64,000 bases of DNA from Mucilaginibacter defluvii (GTDB lineage Bacteria > Bacteroidota > Bacteroidia > Sphingobacteriales > Sphingobacteriaceae), in assembly GCF_039543225.1 (NCBI RefSeq), contig NZ_BAABJI010000004.1, forward strand, positions 620,001-684,000, given 5' to 3'. Both the position numbers and the translations under genes were made by a program. The notes beneath the pieces are model-generated. The model made no database searches, was not told where the DNA came from, and was given only the letters and a program-made list of their open reading frames with translations. Positions 44,522 through 53,049 of this stretch are shown piece after piece; the stretch's first letter is position 1, and the number at the start of each line of letters is the position of its first letter.

Positions 44522-47500
44522 ATGCGTAATTATTTATTGACTGCCTTGACTATACTTGGTGCTGTATCAGCAAAATCGCAGATCAAGCCTAACAATGCAG
44601 CTACTGCACCATCACCCACAGTAACGGTCGCTCCCACGCCGGGTGCATACATGACCGGAATGCCGGTGAACTATACCCGCAGTTGGGAGCCAGCTATCCC
44701 ATTACAGAACGAGGCGGATGTGATCTCCACCTCGCGCACGGTGCGGGAGGTAAAGCAGGCTACGGGATATTTTGATGGTTTGGGCAGGCCGGTGCAGACG
44801 GTAGTAAAGGGTATGGCGCCGGGCGGCTACGATATGGTGACCATGAGTCTGTATGATGAGTTTGGGAGGGAAGGTTATAAATACCTGCCTTATGTGGCTA
44901 CCGCAGGCACCGGAACGTTTAAACCGGATCCGTTTGCTGACCAGCAGGCTTTTTACAGCAATACCAACACGAACAATCCTTTATACGGCCAGGGTGAGCA
45001 GGTATTCTACGGGCAAACGGTGTTTGAGCCTTCGCCCATGAACCGGCCTACTAAAACTTTAGCCCCCGGCAACAGCTGGGCGGGCAGCAATAAAGGGACT
45101 AGTTTAAACTATGAACTTAACACCTATCCTGAGGTCATCATTTGGACCATCGGCATGGGTGCAGGTACCCAGCCGGTGAGCCTTGACTATTATGGTGCAG
45201 GCCAGTTGGACAGGCTGATAACTGTGGATGAAAATGGAAAAAGAGTGGTAGAATATAAGGATAAATCTGGACTTGTAGTATTAAAGAAAATAGAAGTCAG
45301 CCAAAATAGTGCTGCAGTCTTAACTAGTCACACCGGCTGGCTTTGCACATATTACTTGTATGACGCCCTCAACCGCCTACGTTTTGTATTCCCGCCAAAG
45401 GCTACTGAATGGCTGGTAACCAACAACTGGCCCGTGCTCAGTACCACTGCAGCGCTGACTATGATGAGTGAGCTCTGTTTCCGTTATGATTATGACTACC
45501 GCAGTCGCATGAGTGTAAAGAAGGTACCGGGTGCGGGTGAAGTGTATATGGTGTATGACCAGCGCGACCGGCTGGTGATGATGCAGGATGCCAACCTGCG
45601 TTTACAAAGCAAATGGATGGTGACGCTTTACGATGTATTGAACCGTCCTCTGGCTACAGGCCTCGTGAACAACAGCACAGTGAACAGCTACAGTTTTGCA
45701 CAACATGCAACGGCTGCCAATACCTCGTCGGCTTACCCTTTTACTGTCAGTACCCAACCCGGCAGCGGCTGGGAGTTGCTGACACAGACTTATTATGATG
45801 ATTATAGCTGGGTGCCATCGGGCATTAGCGGTATCAGTGCTACGCTCAACACAGCCTATACGGGCAGCGCAGACTATATCAGCAGCTTTAACACGGCACC
45901 CGACTATGCACAGGCGGTGGTACAGAGCAGTGCCGTAAAAGGTATGGTAACCGGCAGTAAGGTAAAAGTACTGGAGACCAGTATCTGGCTTTATACTGTA
46001 ACATTCTATGATGACAAGGGAAGACCCATACAAAAAAAAGCTACCAACATCGACGGTGGCTATGATTACATGACCACACAGTATGACTTTAGCGGCAAGG
46101 TGCTCAGGACCCACCAGTACCAGTGGCACCCTGCGGCTGGCATTAAGCAACTGCTCACCAAGCACAGCTATGACGATGCAGGTAGGTTGACAGGCATCAA
46201 AAAGAAGATCAACGGTGGAACAGAGAAGACAATCTCGCAGCTGAGCTATGATGCGCTGGGTCAATTAAAGCAAAAGCAGCTGGGTACAAAGCCCAATACT
46301 ACCAGTACACCGCTGGCTACAGCAGACTACAACTACAATATCCGCGGCTGGCTCACGGGCATCAACAAGGACTATGCAGGGGCTACAGGCAGCCAGGGGG
46401 ACCGTTATTTCGGGATGGAGCTGAGCTATGACCGGGGTTTTACCCAAAGCCAGCTGAACGGCAATATCGCGGGGATTAAATGGCGTAGCGAGGGAGATAA
46501 GGAGCAAAGAGCCTATGGCTTTGCGTATGATGCTGCCAACAGGCTGATGAAGGGGGACTTTATACAGTACAACGGTACGAACTGGGCTACGAGCACAAAA
46601 GTGAACTTCAGCATGCAGATGGGGGATGGAATTGACCCCACTACGGCTTATGATGGCAATGGTAACATTAAGCGGATGCAACAGTATGGGATGAAGGGAG
46701 GCGTAAGTAATGTTATAGACGATCTTTACTATACCTACCAGTCTAACAGTAACAAGCTGCAGAATGTGATAGACAAACAGAACGACCCCAATACCACTCT
46801 GGGCGACTTCCGCACAGCCAGCAGCCATCCGCAGCTTACAGCTAAGAACAGCTATGTACCGGGGACAACTATACCCACTAATCCGGCCGGTATCACTGAT
46901 TACACTTACGATGGTAACGGCAATATGGTAACGGATGAGAACAAGGGTATCACCGGCATTACCTATAACCACCTCAACCTGCCATCGTTCATCACTACGC
47001 TCAAAGGGAATATTGCTTATGTATACGATGCTACTGGTAACAAACTAAAGAAAGTGGTAGTAGAGGTGCTTAACCAAGGTAGTGATATGAAGCTGACGCA
47101 TACCTACTACATGGCGGGTATGGTCTATGAGATCATCGAGTTCCATGACGGTATTACCAGCACGGTGACCTATAGCCCTATCAAGCTGCTGCACATCAGT
47201 CATGAAGAGGGCAGGATAAGAGAGATGCTGGATGAGAACGGCCTGGTAATGAATTATGCGTTCGATTACATGCTCAAAGATCACCTGGGCAATATCCGAA
47301 GCCTCATTACTGAAGAGCAGCGGCAGGATATTTACCCGGCAGCTACGCTGGAAGGAGATATCAATACCAATACTGATGCTGCTTATGTGGAAAAGGGTTA
47401 CTATACCATCGATCCTGATAATATCCTTGATCAGTCGGATGCTACGGGGATACCCATCTACGATAATAACAATGGCATCAGTAATCCCAACCCCAACAGT

Positions 47501-49096
47501 GCTACCACCAGCCAGAGCGATAAGTTGTACAGGCTGAAGGGTGATAACCCTACTACTGCTACGGGACTGGGTATTACGCTGAAGGTAATGGCAGGCGATA
47601 AGATAGACATCCACGGCAAGTCGTATTATTTTGATGCGCACGATCCCAACAACAATACGCCCATCCCTGCATCAGACATCATCTATGGCCTGTTTGGTAC
47701 AGCGGTGGTGGGCAGCGGCTACAGCAACCCGCACGGTGCAGCCGATGACCTGATGAGTGGCAATGGCAGTCCTGTATCGTTACTAGGCAGCGGCCTGCTG
47801 ACCGGCCAGGACAATGATTACACGGGCGATGACAGCAAGCCCAAAGCGTACATCAACTGGATACTGTTCAATGACCAGCTGCAGTATGTGGATGGCGGTT
47901 TCAGCCGTGTGGGGGATCAGAATGATATTAAGGATCACTACAGCGATCTGCAGAACATAGCGATGGCGAAGAATGGGTATCTTTATATCTACTGCAGTAA
48001 TGAGAGCAATGAGGAAGTGTTCTTTGATAACCTACAGGTGGTGCATACGAGAGGGTCGCTCTTAGAAGAGAATCATTATTATCCGTTCGGGCTCACGATG
48101 GCGGGCATAAGTAGCAGAGGAGCGGGAAGTCAGAACAAGATTAAACTTTTTAGTAAAGAAATTCAAAGTAACGAGTTTACTGATGGTAGTGGATTGGAAT
48201 GGTATGACTATGGTATGCGAGAATATGACCAACAAGTTGGTAGATTTTTCCGGATCGATCCAATTGCTGAAAAGTTTTTAGAGTTAACACCCTATCAATA
48301 CTGTTCAAACGATCCGATTAAAAACGTAGATTTAGACGGTGCTGAAGGAATAGATTTTCGATTGTTAGGCAAACTAGCGGGAAAAACTGCAGCACATATA
48401 ATTAAAAATCCTAATGGCGCTACCGCTAAGGTAATGGGAGCCGCAACTGGTATAACAGGCGCTGTAGTAAATGTTGTAGAAGGCGGTGTAAACTTAGCCC
48501 GCGATCCTTCACAGGTAATACAAGGTATTAAACATATAATGTCCCAATCGCCAATAGAATTTTCTGTTAATTATGCGATGAGTCTTTATTCAAAGTATGG
48601 AAATTCTGGAAGTGCATCATTTACCGAATATGCTATGGCATTTCATGTTTTTACGGATATTGCAATGGCGTTATCACCAATGAAAAATGCAGTAGCTGGA
48701 AAAACGGCTTCCGTTTGGGAATTAGCCCCTTCCAAAAGAGGGTTTGCCATCGAGGAAATGTTAGGTGGTAACCTCCCAAAATCTTTTCCAATTATTGATA
48801 AACTGGTTAATGGCGTTGCTACAAGTATTAAGAGCATTGATCTGACGGCCTCGAGCTACTTACAAGGGAAAAATTTATTTAATACTTTGAAAGGCTACAT
48901 AAATAAATTAGATAATTTTGAAGGTGCCTCTTGGGGAAATAAGACCATAACTGAAGGGGTTGATTTCACAAGTAAAGCATTACAGGTCGCAATACAGCCG
49001 GGTAAAGCTACTCTTCAACAATGGGAGCAAATAGGAGAAGCGATGAAATATGCTAATGATCATAACATTCAGTTGAATCTTCAATTCGTAAAATAG
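44522..49096 (+). CDS. RHS polymorphic toxin with DUF6443-like N-terminus and nuclease-like C-terminus
   Basis: A 1524-residue exported protein. Signal peptide about 1-20. The N-terminal part (about 45-180) has YFDGLGRPVQTVVKGMAPGG, a DUF6443-like pattern of Bacteroidota RHS proteins. YD repeats fill the middle (LSYDALGQLKQKQLGT). The RHS core ends near 1277 (YDYGMREYDQQVGRFFRIDP; PYQYCSNDPIKNVDLDGAEG). The tip, about 1400-1524, has RGFAIEEMLGGNLPKSFPII, VATSIKSIDLTASSY and LQQWEQIGEAMKYANDHNIQ, similar to CdiA-type nuclease (tRNase-like) tips. DNA turns markedly AT-rich after about 48,130. Confidence 0.85.
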   Translation: MRNYLLTALTILGAVSAKSQIKPNNAATAPSPTVTVAPTPGAYMTGMPVNYTRSWEPAIPLQNEADVISTSRTVREVKQATGYFDGLGRPVQTVVKGMAPGGYDMVTMSLYDEFGREGYKYLPYVATAGTGTFKPDPFADQQAFYSNTNTNNPLYGQGEQVFYGQTVFEPSPMNRPTKTLAPGNSWAGSNKGTSLNYELNTYPEVIIWTIGMGAGTQPVSLDYYGAGQLDRLITVDENGKRVVEYKDKSGLVVLKKIEVSQNSAAVLTSHTGWLCTYYLYDALNRLRFVFPPKATEWLVTNNWPVLSTTAALTMMSELCFRYDYDYRSRMSVKKVPGAGEVYMVYDQRDRLVMMQDANLRLQSKWMVTLYDVLNRPLATGLVNNSTVNSYSFAQHATAANTSSAYPFTVSTQPGSGWELLTQTYYDDYSWVPSGISGISATLNTAYTGSADYISSFNTAPDYAQAVVQSSAVKGMVTGSKVKVLETSIWLYTVTFYDDKGRPIQKKATNIDGGYDYMTTQYDFSGKVLRTHQYQWHPAAGIKQLLTKHSYDDAGRLTGIKKKINGGTEKTISQLSYDALGQLKQKQLGTKPNTTSTPLATADYNYNIRGWLTGINKDYAGATGSQGDRYFGMELSYDRGFTQSQLNGNIAGIKWRSEGDKEQRAYGFAYDAANRLMKGDFIQYNGTNWATSTKVNFSMQMGDGIDPTTAYDGNGNIKRMQQYGMKGGVSNVIDDLYYTYQSNSNKLQNVIDKQNDPNTTLGDFRTASSHPQLTAKNSYVPGTTIPTNPAGITDYTYDGNGNMVTDENKGITGITYNHLNLPSFITTLKGNIAYVYDATGNKLKKVVVEVLNQGSDMKLTHTYYMAGMVYEIIEFHDGITSTVTYSPIKLLHISHEEGRIREMLDENGLVMNYAFDYMLKDHLGNIRSLITEEQRQDIYPAATLEGDINTNTDAAYVEKGYYTIDPDNILDQSDATGIPIYDNNNGISNPNPNSATTSQSDKLYRLKGDNPTTATGLGITLKVMAGDKIDIHGKSYYFDAHDPNNNTPIPASDIIYGLFGTAVVGSGYSNPHGAADDLMSGNGSPVSLLGSGLLTGQDNDYTGDDSKPKAYINWILFNDQLQYVDGGFSRVGDQNDIKDHYSDLQNIAMAKNGYLYIYCSNESNEEVFFDNLQVVHTRGSLLEENHYYPFGLTMAGISSRGAGSQNKIKLFSKEIQSNEFTDGSGLEWYDYGMREYDQQVGRFFRIDPIAEKFLELTPYQYCSNDPIKNVDLDGAEGIDFRLLGKLAGKTAAHIIKNPNGATAKVMGAATGITGAVVNVVEGGVNLARDPSQVIQGIKHIMSQSPIEFSVNYAMSLYSKYGNSGSASFTEYAMAFHVFTDIAMALSPMKNAVAGKTASVWELAPSKRGFAIEEMLGGNLPKSFPIIDKLVNGVATSIKSIDLTASSYLQGKNLFNTLKGYINKLDNFEGASWGNKTITEGVDFTSKALQVAIQPGKATLQQWEQIGEAMKYANDHNIQLNLQFVK

Positions 49097-49097
49097 A

Positions 49098-49529
49098 ATG
49101 AAACGAGCTTCTGTATACGTTTTCAAGACTTATTATTTAGTACATAGTCAGTCTACAACAACTACAGGCTTTGGCGTTGCTTCTGAACCATACATTAAAA
49201 TGGACAAAGATGTCGCGATGGAAGAGCTAGCAAATAAAGTGATTATAGCAATGAATTGCAGTAAAGTAAACGTAGCTGAATCAACCGATCATTCAATGGA
49301 AAGTTTCCTCAAAGCCATAGATCTAAAACGACATGAAGATTTATATTTGCAATCTATCCACTGCATGATTTACGAGAAAGACAATAAATTTATTTTCATT
49401 CCTTCAATAAATGGTGGAATTAAAGGTGGTTTTCGTTACCTTCCAAAGCAAAAGATAGAAATTTCGTCAGGTGCAACGATAGATGTCATTTCTGACGCAC
49501 TAGAAAAAACCTTAAGTCTTTGTGAATAA
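49098..49529 (+). CDS. CdiI-like immunity protein
   Basis: A 143-residue protein one base after the RHS toxin stop. SQSTTTTGFGVASEPYIKMD and MEELANKVIIAMNCSKVNVA resemble the CdiI-type immunity family whose partners are CDI nuclease tips, and the tip next to it is of that kind. It has no signal peptide, as expected for a cytoplasmic immunity protein. It would bind and block the toxin tip of kin. The gene is AT-rich like the tip. Confidence 0.75.
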   Translation: MKRASVYVFKTYYLVHSQSTTTTGFGVASEPYIKMDKDVAMEELANKVIIAMNCSKVNVAESTDHSMESFLKAIDLKRHEDLYLQSIHCMIYEKDNKFIFIPSINGGIKGGFRYLPKQKIEISSGATIDVISDALEKTLSLCE

Positions 49530-49541
49530 TAAATCAACAGC

Positions 49542-49958
49542 ATGGCGACATTGCAAAAGGATATTAAAAGTTCTTCGGAATGGTTAATAAGAGCTTTAAA
49601 CGAACTTAAAAAAAAATTAGATTATTCAGTTGACAGTATAAAATTGATAGATACGTTGATTGACGAGCAATTCATTGAAGGCATTCCGAAAAAAAATGGA
49701 TTGTTTTCCAATAACCTAGGCGGTAAGATTTTTGCACTAGGTAGTTATGTTGGCGAAACTATTATAAAAAACACTCCTTCTACCACATGGATAACTGACG
49801 ACTCTGATGAAAAGGGTGAAGTCAGTATTGGGTTATTATCTGATAATGGTTTAATAAGTTGGCCGGTCGTAAAAGTGATAAAAAGAATTAAGAACGGCCA
49901 AGAAGATAATCTATATTCCTATGTGCACATAATTGTAAATGAAACTGCAAGTAAATAA
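49542..49958 (+). CDS. Second immunity-like or accessory protein
   Basis: A 138-residue cytoplasmic protein. It contains FALGSYVGETIIKNTPSTTW and IDTLIDEQFIEGI. The 'LGxYVGExI' pattern recurs in small proteins near polymorphic toxin tips, as far as I recall, but I cannot give a family name. It begins 12 bp after the CdiI-like gene in the same AT-rich block. It may be a second immunity protein for the same or a related toxin. About 290 bp without any recognisable feature follow it. Confidence 0.65.
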   Translation: MATLQKDIKSSSEWLIRALNELKKKLDYSVDSIKLIDTLIDEQFIEGIPKKNGLFSNNLGGKIFALGSYVGETIIKNTPSTTWITDDSDEKGEVSIGLLSDNGLISWPVVKVIKRIKNGQEDNLYSYVHIIVNETASK

Positions 49959-50245
49959 AACATAATAACTCATTTGAGTTGGGAGGATAAAAAGTATCTT
50001 ATTCTCAACTTACCAATTAAACTCCAATATCATTATTGTAGAAAACTGCTCAATGAGCTATAATAGTGTTGAGTAAAGTGCTTTAATAAGCGCCGAGCTA
50101 CAGAAAGCTTTGAACATACTATACCAGTATAAATATAAATTAGTTACTCCTGTATTGTCAGGAACTCAATATAGGCCGTGCGTATTAATCAAATTAACTG
50201 TAACAGATTTACGTTTTGCTGGTGAAGAAAGAAGTACTACACGAA

Positions 50246-50971
50246 TCACCCATTTTCTCTTTGTGCAAGTTGATTAATTAAGCGTTTAACACCATCATAA
50301 ATAATGCCCTTGTGTTCATCTTTGTGATAAGCATCCAGGTAGCTGTCAAAAGTTGTCTTTGTTTCTTCTTTTTCCCACTCCATGACGGAGAGGCAGGTAA
50401 GCTTTGATTTTCGCTGTTTAGCAAAACCGTACAGATGTAAATATGGAGGCGCATAGTAACGTGAGTTTTCTAAAAACTTATCGTAAAGTTTTTTATCGAA
50501 CGCTCTTTTAATATCTCTTAATAAATCAGTTACCCTGTTGTATTTAACTCCCAGATACAAAGTACTGCCCAGCGATGGCATCCCTTCATCTTGAAAAAAT
50601 ATGGCGATGTATTCAGTAAATCCCGCCTCGCTAATATCCAACAGATCAGTGCTATAAAAATTATATTCTTTTTTGAAAACATCCAGTGAAAAATCATTTT
50701 CATGTTTCTTCACAAGAGCTCCGATAAGCTCCATTTCTTTATCAGCTATATCTTTTACTGAAGGCCCCTTTTTAATATTAGCAGCTGTTACAAGATAACG
50801 AGCTCTTGAGAAAAGCTCAAAATAATAGCTTTTAAAAAAAATGGATTTACGTTCAAACGTTACCTGGATGTACAAAGGATAAGTATAAACCCCATGAAAA
50901 TGCACTTCCTTTAAACGATCATTAAAGTAAGTTTTGTAACTGATCTTATATTTTTTCTTGTCTTCAACCAT
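50246..50971 (-). CDS. Hypothetical protein of the mobile element (about 241 aa)
   Basis: I do not recognise the family. The ATG at 50971 (MVEDKKKYKISYKTYFNDRL) is preferred; one at 50989 is also open. The N-terminus is beta-rich with a string of Tyr/Phe (VHFHGVYTYPLYIQVTFERK), the middle is helical, and the C-terminus carries KGIIYDGVKRLINQLAQ. It has no signal peptide or TM helix. It is the only sizeable minus-strand gene in the right part of the island, divergent from the recombinase unit. It could be a regulator using the operator at 51048; that is speculation. Confidence 0.65.
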   Translation of the reverse strand: MVEDKKKYKISYKTYFNDRLKEVHFHGVYTYPLYIQVTFERKSIFFKSYYFELFSRARYLVTAANIKKGPSVKDIADKEMELIGALVKKHENDFSLDVFKKEYNFYSTDLLDISEAGFTEYIAIFFQDEGMPSLGSTLYLGVKYNRVTDLLRDIKRAFDKKLYDKFLENSRYYAPPYLHLYGFAKQRKSKLTCLSVMEWEKEETKTTFDSYLDAYHKDEHKGIIYDGVKRLINQLAQRENG

Positions 50972-51047
50972 CTTCACCTGATGTAACAAATTTATTAATG
51001 TTTGGTTAGGTCATTTTTTAAAGCCGATGAAATATTCAAATTTAAAA

Positions 51048-51086
51048 AAAATGTTTTGATATTTATCTAAATCATTAAAACATTTT
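51048..51086. promoter_or_regulatory. Inverted-repeat operator, copy 2 (before the recombinase unit)
   Basis: AAAATGTTTT (51048-51057) and AAAACATTTT (51077-51086) flank a 19-bp spacer beginning GATATT. The layout is the same as at 33446-33484. It lies 64 bp upstream of the small gene that precedes the recombinase, and in the divergent region with the 241-aa gene. Confidence 0.7.
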
Positions 51087-51150
51087 GTATATTAGCTTTT
51101 GTGATCCCCGTGAGAGGGATATAGTGAGAAAGATAAGTGGAGGGTTCATT

Positions 51151-51312
51151 ATGGAAAAGCTAAAGCCTGAACAGGCTATGGAACTGCTGCGCAAAAGCGG
51201 CATAGAGGTTACTGTCGATCAAGCAGCTTTAATACTTGAATTTATGCGTTTACTGGCCGGCATATTAGTGGTAAATTATTTAAAAAAGCCCTTTCCTCCC
51301 AACGGCTTTTGA
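51151..51312 (+). CDS. Small protein preceding the serine recombinase (53 aa)
   Basis: The ATG at 51151 gives MEKLKPEQAMELLRKSGIEV followed by TVDQAALILEFMRLLAGILV and a short basic tail. The helical pattern 'TVDQAALILEF' looks like a DNA-binding or dimerization module. Small genes of this type commonly precede Bacteroidota serine recombinases, so a directionality factor or regulator is possible. It ends 24 bp before the recombinase. An upstream in-frame ATG at 51085 would run through the leader and is less likely. Confidence 0.7.
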   Translation: MEKLKPEQAMELLRKSGIEVTVDQAALILEFMRLLAGILVVNYLKKPFPPNGF

Positions 51313-51336
51313 AAGTATTTCTTTAAATTTCTAAAT

Positions 51337-52956
51337 ATGAAAATAGCAGACTTATATATCCGTGTTTCAACCGATGAACAGGCAGACAAGGGATATTCGC
51401 AACGCGGGCAGGAAGAGCTGCTACGCCGGTATTGTGAAATTAACAAAATCACCATCCGGATGATAATATTTGAAGATCACTCAGCAAAAACCTTTAACCG
51501 CCCTGAATGGAAAAAATACCTTCTGGAGCTTAAAAAACATAAAGGCAAAACTGATCTGGTATTATTTCTTAAGTGGGACAGGTTCAGTCGCAATGCGGGC
51601 GATGCCTACCAGATGATTAATACATTAAGGAAACTCGGGGTTGAGCCACAGGCTATCGAACAGCCGCTGGATTTGTCGATTCCTGAAAATAAAATGATGC
51701 TTGCCTTTTATTTGGCGGCACCAGAGGTGGAAAATGACCGGCGTGCACTTAATGTAATTACCGGTATGCGCAGGGCGCGAAAAGAAGGAAGGTACATGGG
51801 ACTTGCACCCGTCGGCTATAAAAACAGAACAGATGATAATGGCAGGAAGTATATAGCGCCGTATGAGCCACAGGCAGGCATTATGCGCTGGGCATTTGAT
51901 GAGATTGCAAAGGGTCTGTATAACACGGAGCAGGTGTACAAATTAGCCCGGCAAAAAGGGTTTAAAGGCACAAAAAGCCTTTTCTGGTTTGCTATCCGCA
52001 ACCCTGTCTATTGCGGAAAGATATTTCTTCCTAAATATCGCGATGAAGAAAGCCGTTTGCTAAAAGCCTCACATGAACCACTTATAACAGAGGATTTATA
52101 TTATCAGGTACAGGATGTTCTGGACGGCCGCAAAAGAAGCCCTTATAAACTAAAAGTAGCATCAGTGACTAGTTTACCGCTACGCGGCTTCTTAGTCTGC
52201 CCAGAATGCGGCAAAATCCTTACAGGAAGCATATCCAGGGGGCGCAGCAATACCTACGCATATTATCACTGCTTTATGGGTTGCCGCTTCCGTCATCGGG
52301 CAGAAGGAGTTAATGATCAGTTTTTACAGGAACTACGCAAGTACATCCCACGCTCTGAAATGACTACCCTTTATAAAATAATTATTCAGGAAGCATGGCA
52401 AAGCCAGACAGCGCACCTGCAGGACGACCGCAAACAATTGCTTATACAGATTAAAGATATTGAAAGCAAATTAGCCTATATCCGAGACCTGCTGGCCTCA
52501 CGTCAGATTGAACCGGAAGACTTCCGGATAATGAAAAGTGATTACACAGCAGCTTTGGAAAAATTAGAAGTAAAATTAAACGCACAGAAAGACGATCAAA
52601 TCAATATTGCCGACTTGTTAAATCAGGGGATAGATAAGTTATTAAAAATTGATTGTGCATACGAAACAGGCACTATTGAAGAAAAGCGCCAAATCATTGG
52701 TTCGATGTTCCCCGAAAAATTCAATTTTGAAAAAAATTCACTTCGAACCGGCAGAGTGAACGAAGCGGCAAGACTTATTTACCAAATAAACAACGAGTTA
52801 AGCGGAAATAAAAAAGGACAAAATGGAAATAAATCCATTTTGTCCTGTCAAGTCGGGATGAGAGGATTCGAACCTCCGACCTCCAGCACCCCATGCTGGC
52901 GCGATACCGGGCTACGCTACATCCCGAAGGGAGTGCAAATATATAGGTTGGAATGA
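51337..52956 (+). CDS. Large serine recombinase of the island
   Basis: A 539-codon frame. The resolvase domain starts IADLYIRVSTDEQADKGYSQ, with the nucleophile Ser in RVSTDEQ. LFLKWDRFSRNAGDAYQMIN and EVENDRRALNVITGMRRARK follow. The recombinase domain covers about 160-265. A zinc ribbon lies at about 285-325 (CPECGKILTG, YYHCFMGCRF). A coiled coil spans about 355-420. The last 45 codons or so are encoded by the tRNA terminator and tRNA-Pro antisense (VGMRGFEPPTSSTPCW), so the natural C-terminus was probably replaced when the element inserted. Confidence 0.9.
   Translation: MKIADLYIRVSTDEQADKGYSQRGQEELLRRYCEINKITIRMIIFEDHSAKTFNRPEWKKYLLELKKHKGKTDLVLFLKWDRFSRNAGDAYQMINTLRKLGVEPQAIEQPLDLSIPENKMMLAFYLAAPEVENDRRALNVITGMRRARKEGRYMGLAPVGYKNRTDDNGRKYIAPYEPQAGIMRWAFDEIAKGLYNTEQVYKLARQKGFKGTKSLFWFAIRNPVYCGKIFLPKYRDEESRLLKASHEPLITEDLYYQVQDVLDGRKRSPYKLKVASVTSLPLRGFLVCPECGKILTGSISRGRSNTYAYYHCFMGCRFRHRAEGVNDQFLQELRKYIPRSEMTTLYKIIIQEAWQSQTAHLQDDRKQLLIQIKDIESKLAYIRDLLASRQIEPEDFRIMKSDYTAALEKLEVKLNAQKDDQINIADLLNQGIDKLLKIDCAYETGTIEEKRQIIGSMFPEKFNFEKNSLRTGRVNEAARLIYQINNELSGNKKGQNGNKSILSCQVGMRGFEPPTSSTPCWRDTGLRYIPKGVQIYRLE
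52810..52846 (-). terminator. Intrinsic terminator of tRNA-Pro
   Basis: Arms AGGACAAAATGGA (52815-52827) and TCCATTTTGTCCT (52834-52846) form a perfect 13-bp stem with a 6-nt loop. On the minus strand it starts 6 bp after the tRNA and ends in a run of T. It lies inside the 3' part of the recombinase frame. Confidence 0.85.
52853..52926 (-). tRNA. tRNA-Pro, anticodon GGG
   Basis: A 74-base cloverleaf on the minus strand. The acceptor stem CGGGATG pairs with CATCCCG, followed by discriminator A. The anticodon stem-loop is CCAGC-ATGGGGT-GCTGG, giving anticodon GGG (proline). The T arm is GGAGG-TTCGAAT-CCTCT. CCA is not encoded. The tRNA 3' end faces the island and probably marks the integration target region. 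Confidence 0.95.
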
Positions 52957-53049
52957 AATTTTAAAATAAAGAGACATTCAGGCGACCCGTCAAAATAAAA
53001 GCTTAAATTCAATGCTTATAAGTAGAGCCGGAACATTAAAACAATTACA

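Larger units (their letters stand above)
31842..52850. mobile_element. Putative integrative mobilizable element carrying an RHS toxin locus
   Basis: The segment contains a primase, MobC, a relaxase, an oriT candidate, a toxin-antitoxin pair, cargo and a large serine recombinase at one end next to tRNA-Pro. There are no conjugation (Tra) genes, so it would need a helper for transfer. The right edge is well placed, between about 52,800 and 52,853. The left edge is uncertain: it could be near 31.8 kb, or as far left as the orphan terminator at 24.2 kb. No long direct repeat was found; large serine recombinases need only a very short core. Confidence 0.6.

Noticed and set aside
45602..47641. Long minus-strand frames (235, 220 and 198 codons) inside the RHS toxin gene.
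   Set aside because: They mirror the biased codon use of the RHS repeats; no recognisable domains.
31842..52850. A complete integrative conjugative element.
   Set aside because: No Tra, VirB4/TraG-type ATPase or coupling-protein genes are present; only mobilization functions.
52853..52956. The C-terminal residues MRGFEPPTSSTPCW of the recombinase frame as a conserved protein motif.
   Set aside because: This is the well-known translation of a tRNA antisense strand and not a protein domain.
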